Assembly (NCBI RefSeq): GCF_036370855.1 | Contig: NC_088102.1 | Span: forward strand, 41,701,835 to 41,765,834 | DNA length: 64,000 nt | Origin: Dromaius novaehollandiae | Taxonomy: Eukaryota; Chordata; Aves; Casuariiformes; Dromaiidae | Direction of reading: 5' to 3' | Shown here: positions 25,740-36,726 of the stretch, piece after piece | Layout of the letters: every line of letters starts with the position of its first letter | Numbering within the stretch: the first letter of the stretch is position 1 | The notes under the pieces: generated by a model | Seen by the model: only the letters and a program-made list of their open reading frames with translations | The model's database searches: none | What the model was told of the DNA's origin: nothing | Program-made: the position numbers and the translations under genes

Positions 25740-26110
25740 GAAGAAAAAATAAAGGAATTGGGCTTTTTCAGTGTGCAGAAGACTGATGGTGAAATGTGAA
25801 AATAGCATTCGAATACTTTCAATGTAGCTGCACAGGGGAAGGGAATAAATTGCTTTGGTTATAAGAGCAGAAATAATGGGCTTAAATTACTAAAGGAGAG
25901 ATTTATGTTACGTTTAGGAAATCTTTCTTCTAGTGAGAATGGTGAAAAACTGAAAGATTGCCTAGGAAACTGCTGAATTTCTATCAACAGAGTGCTTTTT
26001 AGAAAAACATGAGAAACACTGGCAAAGCATTTTGCAAGGACAGTTGCCGCTACCTTGGGAAAAGGGCTAAACTAGATGTCTTCAGGTCTCTTCCATCCCT
26101 GCTCTCTGTA
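25740..26110 (+). mobile_element. old CR1 LINE 3' fragment
   Basis: The 3' end reads GGGCTAAACTAGATGTCTTCAGGTCTCTTCCATCCCTG, a decayed form of the CR1 tail GGGCTGGACTAGATGACCTCCAGAGGTCCCTTCCAACCCT. The preceding 300 bases show the purine-rich CR1 3' region (GTGAGAATGGTGAAAAACTG). No coding capacity remains. Confidence 0.6.
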
Positions 26111-28409
26111 AATTTTCATTTGCTGTGAGCTGGATACTTTTTTACTCATCTACTAGCCTTTATAAGCAATATTTCATCTTTAGTCAGTACCTCTTCTGCT
26201 CAATGCTTTCGTCTGAAATGAGAGCCTCTAAAATGCATTTTCCTTTCTAGTCTTCAATGGCAGCAATGTTTCCACCTTCATTTATATACTGTATTTAATT
26301 AGGTACAACTTTCAATACAATCTAGGTTTGGTGGATATTCATTTACTGACTAATCATACCTATGAATTTCTCATCTCTTGGAAATGAATATTTATTAAGC
26401 CTGTGCATCTAGCTATCTAGCCTTTCCTTTTTATTCTTTCTTTTTTTTATCTTCTCTTTTCTGACAACCTTTTGATTTCTGATTCTCCAAAATGTAAAGA
26501 AATTTTCTGGAGCAATGTCTCCTGCTTCTGCGGTCAGCTAAGCAGAAATATTATTCAGAACTCCTGACTTGCACAGAAATAAATGAATAACCCAACTCCC
26601 ATGCTGTGTAGGCAGAAGGGGGTTCCAATGAAAGTGTCTCAAAATGTACTTTGTAAAATGAATCATCTACTCCCATACACATTTATTTCAGGAAAATAAC
26701 AGCACAGCTTTGAAGGTCTTAACACATTGTTAATCAGCTGTCACCTTTCTCCATAAGCAGGTGTATGTGTATGTTTGTGTACAGGTTGTGCGTTTTCAAT
26801 TTTACGTTTCCTTGAGGAAACATTAGATCATTAGTTTCAGACAAAAAACACCAATGAAAATCCTTTTATCTCCCATATTTCACTATGAAACAGATTCTCA
26901 GGAAAGTAAATTTATGCTTCTATGATTATCCACTGTGAAGTCCAAGAAAGCAGAAGTTAAAACACTAGAAAGTTGTGTTCAATCCACAGACAATCCAAGC
27001 AGTTCTGTTCTAGTTCATCAAAAGAAAAAGAGAGATGCAGCTGGGAGTTTGGCTTAGTGTGGGTATAGTCTCATTCTCTGTTCTTTAAAAAAAAAAAAGT
27101 TAGGGCTGTGTCAAGTCATATACAGAAATATTTTGCTGTCACTTTCTCTTTACAGACTTGTTTTCTACATTTGTAAAATTCAGAATAGTTCTATTCAGTC
27201 TCATTAAGTATTTGATACTTATTATTAAATATTGAAGTGATACTTGACATGTAAGAACCTATATACAGTACTGTAGCTTATTTTTCATGCAGTCACACTG
27301 ATTAGCAAATAGTGTTGCCCCAGGAATGTACCAGCACAAATAAACTTTTATCTCTTTTGTTTTGTTCATAGAATTCTATAGCAACTACTCTGTCGTAATG
27401 AAGTTTTGTCAGCTAAACTTACAGAGTTTGGAAGAACTTAGGACATCCATCCTCTTGCTCTCCACTTTCAAAGTTCTAATCCACAGCACTTGAGTACACA
27501 CTGCAAGGACAGAAAAGCGAAGTTAGGTATTTAGGATGGAACTAAGACAAGACACAGCCTCCTTTATTGATTTATTTGGTGCTTCTGACCATCTATTTAA
27601 AAATCTTCAGAATGAATATAAAGCTGTCCATCTGCAGAGCATTTTACAACTATTAACTAAGAAAACATTCCTACATAACTTTGTATTCCTTCTGTTGGAA
27701 ATAGCAGACTAAAGTTTCTGCTCATACAATCCTCTTGACTTCAGAAAAGTTAAACCAGCAGAGAACTGTCCCCAGTACTTGTTCTTCTCCATCCCAAGGT
27801 GAAAATCTTTTCACAGCAAAACCTGAACCTTTGTTAACGCAAGGCATTATTTCCCTTTTCCTGTGATTTTTTTGATTTTGATTTACTTATAAAATTGATA
27901 TTTTGGGTATAATTTAGAATGAAAATGTTAACCTATTTACAATATAAGTGCTTTTCAGGAATAATGAAAGTGATGTAATTGTACGGAGAAATATATAAGT
28001 ATACTGTTTACAGGTACAGAGAGAGGTAAAACATACACATGAGAATCCACGCTGAGGTAAAACATACATCTGAGAACCTGCCCTCCAGAGGCTACTCATA
28101 ATATGAATGGATTCTGAGATCAACAACAGGTTGGACTGAGAAGCTCCTCTTCTTTCCCCTTTTCTTTCTAGATAAGTATTAATAAACTAAAATGACTGGA
28201 TGAATTCACAGCCACGCTAGAGCTAAATGTTTATTTGTGCTAGGCTACTGCACTTGAATACACTTGTACGAGCTTTTTGTTTTTATATGAGGATCTAGGA
28301 CAGCTCATTCTCATTCCAGGCAGATGCAGAAGTGGCTCTTCCTTCACTTATACTTGATATATGGATTCAAGGGCAGCATGATAAACTCACATATAGAGCA
28401 TACAGTTGC
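26111..28409. other. intergenic stretch, little recognised
   Basis: AT-rich and without a recognisable gene. It holds an A12 run near 27087 and a two-copy tandem repeat of period 31 at 28023-28084 (copies start GAGGTAAAACATACA at 28023 and 28054). Confidence 0.45.
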
Positions 28410-28610
28410 ATCAGAACATATGAAACAGGGTCAGACCAGTTGTCCATCTAGCCTTCTAGTCTGTCTCTAACAGTGACAATAGTAGATACTATTTAGAGAG
28501 AGAATGCAAACACAGGCACTTTTTGCAGTTCGTTCCCCTTGTACTCCTCCAGCAACTAGAACAGTTGTTCATGGGATGTTAGGGAATACCAGATAATTAC
28601 CATGCAAAGC
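28410..28610 (-). mobile_element. old CR1-type LINE 3' end, reverse orientation
   Basis: GGGTCAGACCAGTTGTCCATCTAGCC followed by TAGTCTGTCTCTAACAGTGACAATAG is the antisense of the 3' end of the old CR1 group, whose typical antisense form is GATCAGACCAGTGGTCCATCTAGCCCAGTATCCTGTCTCTGACAGTGGC. Confidence 0.7.
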
Positions 28611-31130
28611 CAGATACAGCAGCAGAACATAACTGTGTGGTTAAAAAATAAGAACAAGGTTATAGCTACATTGCAAAAAGATGTATGTTTTTACATGGAG
28701 AAGGCCAATTTGAACTAACAATGTAAAATCTGAACAGAGGTGGTAGGACATTTTTTGGCATAGTGTAGCTTTTTCCAGGTCTAGTCCACACTACCCACCT
28801 GAGGATAACTAGCTGTACTATAGTAAAAAAGCTAGAGTAGCTTGATTCCATTATAGCATAGAGGGTGTTTTTTTTTTTCTTTCTGTGGAGAAGCTATTCT
28901 GCGAGTTTCTACTGACAAAGGAAATGCCAGTGGATAAAGAAAATCTGTTATATTTACCATCATTTTTGAACCCAAAATAGTAGAACAGAAAGCCTCTAAA
29001 AACTCCTTGGTATATTTTTGGAGCAGTGAATTCACAGAAGATTAGATTTTTTCTGTAAAGAGTTCCTGCACTGAAGTGGAAACAGATTTTCTTTTTGAAA
29101 AATTGAAGTTTTGAAAGGTCATCTCTACCTTTGAAAAAACTGAGCCAAATGTTCTTTATGATGCATAAAGAAGACTTGATTTTTATGTTATTTTTTATTT
29201 TATTTTATTCCTACTTGATTTTTATTTGAACTACTCAGGTTTTGTCTGCTTACAAAGATTCCATGGTAACTTAAGAGCTAGCAACAAAACAGATGACTAG
29301 AACTTGAAAGCTAACTAATGGAGGAAAAGGCTACTTTGTATTTTAAAGCCTGCAGAGTGCATGCTGACTTAGATCATGCTAAAAAGAAATACTATAATGT
29401 GTTTTCCGTGATATTGTGCATGACAGTGAGGTTATATTAAATAGTGAATTAATTTGTGAAGTGCTAAACTGGTGAGAAAAATTATACCTTGGAGTACAGT
29501 TTATTTATTATTACTATTTTATTAGCATATACTGTATGACAGTCCATATACTTGGATGAGCAGTGCTAAGCTGGTAAACGGCCAAACCAGATAAACAAGT
29601 TTGTTAAAGCCTTTCCATTTCTCTTTAATTGAATCCAAAAATTTTCCTGAAGAATTGTACACTTCAGGCAATATGTAAGCTACTGGGGGAACAATAAAGG
29701 ATTCCTCATAGACAAATTCATATTCATGAGCTCCCCATTACACCTAGCACATAGTAAGTTTTACTGCCATTATTTAAAATAGGAGGTAGTTAGTGGATTC
29801 ATCTACCCTCAGCTGTAATTTAGGAAAAGGTGCTCTCTGTTTGAGAAGGAACATGAACAGATTATTTGTTTAGTGCATTAGAGGAAGCATAAGGAGCAGG
29901 CCTATCCTAGAACAATTTTCACCTTTTACAATGCTTTTAAGCTTTTGAAGAATACGTAGCTCTAGTAGAATATTGTCAGTCAGCGAACTTCTAAGTGTCT
30001 ATCAAAGGTGAACAAATCTCATAACTCCCTTTTGCGATTGTGGAAAAGATGTACTACTAAAAAAGACTAAAACAACCCTCCTTATCTATTCCTGAGCATG
30101 TAAAACCAAGGTTGGTTCATTTCCATGCACAAAATGAACATCTCTTCATAATACCAGCTTTCTTATTAAATGCTTTGATTGTTAGTGAGAAAAACATGAG
30201 AGGGAGTTGACATTTAAGTAGTCACTATTTGATTTCAATGTTAAAGTTCAGCTGCAATGGCTAGGGGAAATCAAAACCTCAGTGTTACTATTTCAACTGT
30301 AAACTGATCAGAGAGCATACAAACATTAACTCAGAATCCAAAAAATTTGGAAACTTTTTTCACTGAAAGTTTAGGCTTGGAGTGTGAGATGCAAAGATCT
30401 AGGGGACTAACCAAAGTCATCAGTCATGGCCATGATACATTCTTGGGAAGACTTACAAATGTCGTCTTGAGAAAGCTAGAAAGAATTTCAGGAAATGCAA
30501 TTGAATGTGTTATGTTTCCTTGGGAAATGTGCCTAAAAAGTAATAATAGAAAACCATACCTCTATAGTAAGCCCTTCAAATATCATTAGGATTAATTATT
30601 TTGCCAGTTATGCTTTGATAGCTGTAGCAGAAAACCGGCATGAACTGCTGCTGTGGTGTCAAGTGTGGGTAACTTTTGAAGGATACAGTCTTACATATCT
30701 TTATCACCAGTGCTTTATCCATACCACTGTCACTGGTGGCCTAGGGCTTGGGTCAGTTCACTTCATGAACGAAGAAATGTCTGATTGATGCTGGCATGGA
30801 GCAAGTCGGAGCAGTTTGGGTCTGCTGTTGGGTTAGGTTCACAGCCATCCAGTGCTGAGTAACTTGTAATCTATGAGCACTAAGACTCACTACTTGTAGA
30901 GCAGCAGTAGGAGATGCTGCTTTCTGATCTTACTCGTTGACTCTGATCTCCTTCTGTTGAATGAAGAGAATAATAAATTATTCACGGTGTCATCATCTTA
31001 TCCGCATGACAGCGGCAAAATATAAGCCACTTTTTTGAAGGGAACTTCACACGAACGGAAAACTGCAATGGGTTCACTCGCTCCTACGAGCACACCAGAT
31101 CTTTCCTTCCCCCTTCCCATGGGGCAGGTC
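28611..31130. other. intergenic stretch upstream of the CpG island
   Basis: No gene or clear repeat was recognised. Short ORFs such as 30347-30589 have no recognisable family. Base composition shifts sharply to GC-rich at about 31130. Confidence 0.45.
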
Positions 31131-32040
31131 CCCCTCAGGTGCCAGTCTGCCAGCTGGATCCAGCCTCTGGGTTGACGCCGCGGGTTACGGGCTGGCCTGC
31201 ACCTGCCCGCCGAGGACACCCAGCCACGGCCTCAGAGGGGAGGGCGAGCCCTGCCCGCCGCGCAGGCCCGGGGGGCTCCGGGGCTGGCCGAGCCCGGGCT
31301 GCGGAGGCGGCGGCCGGTCCCGCAGCGGCGGCAGCCCCCGGCGCCGCCGAAATGCGGCTCTGCAACGTGACCGCTCCCCCGCGGGCCGGAGCGGGCGCTG
31401 CGGCGGGGAGCGGCCCTGCGGCACGGCGGCGCCGAGCGGCGTGGGCCGGCCCCGGGCGGCGGCACGCCGGGGAGGCGCTGCCCGGCGCCGCGGTCCGGGC
31501 GCCCGCCGTTACCCGCCGCCCCCGCAGAGCCCCGGCGAGTAACGGTTCGCGGCGCGCTACGCCGGCGGCGGAACTACCGTGCCCAGGATGCACCGCGGCC
31601 CCAGGCTGCGCGAGGGCCGTTGTGGCTGCGAACGGGGCTCCTCGACTCTCAACCAACCCCGACCGCAGCGGCGCCGCTCAGGTGTGCCCGCCTCCTCTAT
31701 CGTAATTGATAGGGCTGACAGCCAACCGCCCCGGAGAAATCTCCGCCGCTGCCCAATCACGAGCCAGGGAGGATGGGTGGGGCGGGGCCCTCGAGGACAG
31801 CGGGCGCCGTGGCGCCCCGGCTGGGGAAAGCAGAGGGAGGGGAGGCGGCGCGGGCGGGCGCAGCCGGGCTCCGGCCGGGACTGCCGCAGGGATGGCGGCG
31901 GCTGCGGCGGCCGCGGTAGCGAGGGGGTTAACGCCGCCGGGGAGCGCCGCGGGCCCCTCGGCAGCCCCCTGAGCGCCGCTCGGCGCCGCGCACGGCCGTT
32001 ACCCCTCCCCGCAGGCGGGGGGGCCGGCGCCGTCCCAGCA

Positions 32041-32226
32041 CCGCAGTCGCCATAGAGACCGCACCGCGCGCCATGGGGCGGAGGCCGGCCCGGGGGCTGG
32101 CCCGGGGGGCGCCGCTCTAGCTCCCCCCGCCGCGCACAGCCCTCCCCCGCCGGCGGCCGGGGGCGCCGGGCTCCGCAGGGACCCGCTGTGCCTCGAGCCG
32201 CCGCCGCCGCCTCGGCCCCCTGGCAG
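32041..32226 (+). other. TTBK2: candidate TTBK2 non-coding exon 1
   Basis: CCCCCTGGCAG|GTGAGG gives a good donor with GT at 32227-32228 inside the CpG island. TTBK2 genes are known to have a non-coding first exon, and the first coding exon here has its own upstream acceptor, so this segment is the natural leader. The left limit is arbitrary because the start site cannot be read. Other donors in the island cannot be excluded. Confidence 0.5.
32046..32059. promoter_or_regulatory. possible RFX X-box-like motif
   Basis: GTCGCCATAGAGAC (reverse GTCTCTATGGCGAC) resembles the imperfect palindrome GTTNCCATGGNAAC bound by RFX factors, with two or three mismatches. X-boxes are common in promoters of ciliary genes, and TTBK2 is a ciliogenesis kinase. 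The match is imperfect and could be chance in a GC-rich region. Confidence 0.3.
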
Positions 32227-34379
32227 GTGAGGAGCCGGCGCGGCCGGGGGCGGGGGGGGGCGCGGCTCTGGGGCCGCGGTGGGGCGCGCCCGCCGCCGCC
32301 GTCCCGGCGCCCGTGGGGCTGCTGCGGGGGAGCCGCGCTGCGCGGCCGGCCCGCGGGAGGGGGAGCCGGGCGGGCGCCGGCGCTGCTGCGGGCCTCTGCG
32401 AGGCGGCGGGCGGGGGCGCCTTTCTTGGGCGGTGCGGTCGCCGCGTCTGGCCGGCTCCAGCGGTGCCCCCCGCCCGGCCCCTCTACGGAGAATTTAAATT
32501 TACAGGCACAGGATGTGGCCGTCCCTCCCCTCGCTGCTGGGGGGCATTTACATATCCCGATAGCGAAATAGCCACGTTTAAAATAGCGGCATCTGTATTT
32601 CGCGTTCCCAAATGCGGCGTGCGTGTAGCGTCCGCGCGCGTGGGCAAGGCTGCGCGGGGAATCAGTCTGTCTGCCGTCTGGAGCCATCAGCAGCAGTTGC
32701 ATCAATATATGAATACAGATACGCCTGGCTAGGCCGCAGATGCACTCGCCACAGTAGTAGTGGTAAACACAGAAGCTGCATATGGAAGATACTAAGAATC
32801 GTTATGATACACTTTTAGCGTGAATAGAAGGAAATGGGGAAATAGGATGGTTCCTAAGTCTACGAATGAGGTCTGGAGCTGTTACAGCATCCTTGTACTT
32901 CTGTTATCAGGCCAGAGCAAAGCAGCGAGAGGACAAAGATTGCTGTGAGATTTCTAACCTTGCGGGTGTGAGCCAGAGCAGTTGAGAACAACTGCTAGCG
33001 TGAACAGGGATGGATTTGCGAATATTAATGTATTATGCTGATTGGGAGGAGGGGGGAACAAAGCAAAGACCCTGGTCTATTTATAGTGCAGCCTTTTGGG
33101 AATCTTCTGCAGGACTTATAGTTAAGCTGAAAAGGACTGTAGGAAGTGGGTTATGAAATAGCTTGTAATAGCTTTTTTAGTTAGATTGTGCGTGTGCAAA
33201 ACCAGTTGAGTTTCAGATTAATTATTCAGAATGAGTAAGATACGACAGCGAGGATGAGAACCCTAAAATAAAATATACTCTGTTTATTTTAAAATCCAGT
33301 TAGCTGTAAAGTGAATGATTAGTTTCTGTACTGTGGTTCCAGAAAAGCGAGTAGAATTTTTATGTCTTCTGCATTGTCAATGCCATGCCTGTGTTGGACA
33401 CATGCACACGCTGTGGTTGTGTGTATGTTGGTTCATTTTAGCTGTCTGAGGTATCTGAAAGAATAAAAGGTTAGAGCTCGTTTTCCTATTGTTGTCTCAT
33501 CTGGGATTTTATGTCTTATCCTAATGATATGAACTCATGGTACAAATGTATCTAACATTTTTATTATGAGCTAAGTTGTACAGAATACTTTCTTCATGAT
33601 GAAGATTGTTCATCTTGGTTTTACGCTGCAACATGTATTTAACAAAGTATTAAAACTTTAGTAACTTGTTATATCAGAGGTATGCTTATTAACATTTGTT
33701 TGGCTTGTAAAAAGGTGATGTATAAGACAGTTTGACTATAGCAGTACATGTATTAATTTGTGGAAAGTTATTCTGGGGGCAGTGCATCAAGATATCATGG
33801 TTTAAAAAGCTGTGAAAATGGAACAAGTTAACTGTCTCTGGCAAAAACTGTTTCTTCTTTAATATACTTCTGATCTACTGTTACGCTCGTGAAATTCATT
33901 ATCTTTTTAAACTTGTTATTTTGGAAACAGTGGGGATTAGAGGAAGAAGAGCAAACTGAAAGAGTGGAATATCCTGCTATTAGTTAGGTCTAGCTTATTT
34001 TACCTCTGACATTGCAAGTTCCAGAGAGATTTTTCAGTGTGAGTGACTAAATCAAGAAAGATTTTGTGTGTGGTAGAAGAAAGATAGGCATGAAGTTTTC
34101 TCTGTTTGAAACTGAATTATATGTACTCAGCTTCAGCCAGTTCTATATGTGTGCATACATAATGGTAAATGTTCACTTACTGTGTGAAATTGCACTAAAT
34201 GGTTTATTAATGTATTGCTGACTGTATTTTCTGTTTTAGCTAAGACTTGTGAGATATAAACTAATTGCTATATATGACTATAAACAACAGGAAATTTACA
34301 GTTTCTGTATACTTCTGTGTTTTGCATCCTTGTGTCTTTCTCTTGCTCTGTTAAACCACTACACAAAGCCTTTGGCTAG

Positions 34380-34570
34380 AGGGGAGGAGAAGCAGCTGCC
34401 CTTTCAATGTAAGGCACCAGCATTCTTAGTGGTCTCGGAGGGATGCGTCAGATACGGACCAGCCACTGTCCTTCGTCCCTCTTCCCGACTCTTAAAACAC
34501 ACTCTCCTCACAGCGGGGAAACCTGAGCTTCTTTTGATTGATCTCACAGATCAATGCGCTGCACGATGAA
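34380..34570. other. CpG-bearing island-like segment in TTBK2 intron 1
   Basis: Relative to its AT-rich flanks this stretch has several CG dinucleotides (GGTCTCGGAGGGATGCGTCAG, GATACGGACC, CTTCGTCCC, CAGCGGGG, GCGCTGCACGATG). It ends with a hairpin ATTGATCT-CAC-AGATCAAT at 34537-34555. It is open in one plus-strand frame (34249-34569), but I cannot identify a product. It may be an alternative exon, an enhancer or a relic. Confidence 0.25.
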
Positions 34571-34768
34571 TCTAGACAGTCAGTCTGAGAGGCTAGCTTT
34601 TAAAATAGAGACAGGCAGGAATTAAAATGTGCAAAATTGACTAAACTATAGGTTGTACCTTAAAGAATCCAAGAGCTGCAGATCATGCTTCGATTAAAAA
34701 TTACTTATCACCTTGATTTCTTGTTGGTGATTGGGATGAAAGAAACTTGTTCAAATGCTTAATCTTTT

Positions 34769-34824
34769 CTATATATACATATATATGTGTGTAGATTTTT
34801 ATATATATACATATGTATATACAT
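34769..34824. repeat. (TA/CATA)n microsatellite
   Basis: Alternating TATATATACATATATATG and TATATATATACATATGTATAT tracts separated by GTGTGTAGATTTT. A low-complexity repeat. Confidence 0.9.
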
Positions 34825-35968
34825 AACTCTAACAGGTTAGTATTTAGGCTACTTAAATGGGAATTAAATCTTTTAATTTAGTCATCTTTAACTTAATATA
34901 CTTTATTTCAGTCAGTTAAGAGAGTAGAAATAAATGGAACAGTTTCATTTTCTGCTTTTGATACACCAGTAGAATGCTTTAATGGTTGTACTGTATTCCA
35001 TGTCAGGCAGCATATGAATAAAAGTTGACTTCCCTGCTTTTGTTGGAAACACTGAATACCATATGAAGTGGCTTTTAGTAATAAACTTAGACCTGAAGGT
35101 AGCGCCACATCTTGTATGTTCCTTCAAAATTACTTATTTGAAAACATCATGCAACATTTTACTTCTGCATCGTGCCCCTTGGCAACTTTCTCTATTATAT
35201 TTACTAAAATTTTAGTGTTAGAGTTGGTTTCTTCATTTTTTCCATCAGTGCTAGATGTTAAGTGGTGTATACCCTTGAGGGAATCTGGTAGCACAGGTTT
35301 TTTAAGCTGATTATGAAATTGAGATGCATTTCCTGGCAGTTTAAATTTATGGTCTGCTTTTTCTTATCTGCTACTGGTCTTCAAAAAAATTCCAACAAAA
35401 AAATACGACCTTTTGACCAAACACCTCTTGATTCAGCTGAATATCTTTTACTCTTTTTTGAGAAATTTTGCAAGTCATAGCTTTCAATAAATTATTGTCC
35501 AAGCTTGTTTTTTTTTTTTAATTAATCTTTCAATGAAAAGAAGAATTTTTGAAAATCCTGAAGAACATTTTTGGAAGAAGGGAAGGTTTGAATTTGAGAG
35601 GAGGGAGGAGAAGGAGGGCTGGGTGTGAAATTAAAGACATACATCTTCAGCGTTTTCCACAAACCTGTGTTTTAAGAATTTACAAACTTGTTCCTGATTA
35701 TATTCAGAGATGGGATTTTCTATGGTTCTTGCACAAAACTGTTGAGAGCAATCCTATGATGAAAAGCATCACTCGAATGCTATTTTATGTTGTTGCTTTG
35801 TCTCTGAAGAAATTCTTGAATTATTGAGAATTAGTTTATTTGCACAATGAGGAACTCCATCAGGTCGTTACTCCCTTCAGAGAAATGTGTATATGTATAT
35901 TTGTTGCTTAGCCTTGCATTTGGATGCAGAAGTTCAGAGCGGTTTAAAGAACTGAAGGATGGCTGACG

Positions 35969-36181
35969 TTAACCAGCTTCATTGATGGGATTGAAGACGA
36001 AAGTTGTTTTTTCCAATACAAAGCTGTCTGATGTATAATGAAAGGGTAAAATATGCTGAACTTGTTTTGAGATCTTGTAAAACATATTAAGCCATTCCTT
36101 ATTTCTGGACATTGCAAAGAAATTCATTAGCTCGTGCAGGGACAAGTCGCTGTCAGGAGCGACACTGGAGTAAAACTTCAA
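35969..36181 (-). other. unrecognised 70-codon minus-strand ORF
   Basis: The ORF begins MKFYSSVAPDSDLSLHELMN and ends FNPINEAG. Its composition looks protein-like, with mixed hydrophobic and charged residues. It lies antisense to TTBK2 in intron 1, without clear splice sites. I know no family with this sequence. It may be a retroposed fragment or a chance ORF. Confidence 0.2.
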
Positions 36182-36713
36182 CCAAGGTTAACGTCCTCCT
36201 TATCTGTTTCAGTGGAACTCATCCTAGTACGTTTTTGATGCACTTCTCTCACAAGTGAACCTATACAAAAATTGTATCATGTGTTAAGCTACTTGTGCAA
36301 ATGGACTTTTCAGAGCAAGAGAAGATTTTGACTTGTAGATTTTCTGTGTGTTTTCAATACTTGGGAGTTGTCTCTAGTCAGCAGCTGTTTATTGAATCTG
36401 AAAGCGGACTTTCTTTATGCTATCACTTCCTAAATAATTTTCAGATAATGTTTGTTGCTTCTGTCATGCAGTCTCTCAGTGTATTAATGTTCTGTGACGT
36501 TTTTAGCAACAGTTATTTGATACAGTGTTCTTCAGAAATGTAATAAGAATTAGATTGCTTTGTTGTTTGGTGTATCAGCAGGATGTGTTTTGATGCAGCT
36601 GTTAAGTTTACTGCTATAGTAATGCTTCAAATGCCACTCTTGGCTAGCACTACTGTTCCTGAGCAAATTAAGCATGTCTGTTTAGCTTCACAGTGTTGAA
36701 GTATTAAAAAAGA

Positions 36714-36726
36714 GGGGGGGGGGGGG
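36714..36726. repeat. G13 homopolymer
   Basis: A run of 13 G on the plus strand in otherwise AT-rich DNA, preceded by AAAAAAGA. Confidence 0.95.

Larger units (their letters stand above)
31131..32650. promoter_or_regulatory. TTBK2: CpG island, probable TTBK2 promoter
   Basis: About 1.5 kb of dense CG dinucleotides and G/C runs stands out abruptly from AT-rich flanks. It contains a CCAAT box at 31753-31757, many GC boxes and a candidate first-exon donor at 32226/32227. This is the only CpG island in the window and lies upstream of the TTBK2 coding exon on the same strand. The long ORFs inside on both strands are the usual by-product of stop-poor GC-rich DNA. A divergent minus-strand transcript from the same island is possible. 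Confidence 0.85.

Noticed and set aside
31557-32705. 382-codon minus-strand ORF and several 100-190-codon ORFs in the CpG island
   Set aside because: They are Pro/Arg/Ala/Gly-rich frames on both strands at once, which is what GC-rich DNA with few stops gives. No domain or family signature is visible.
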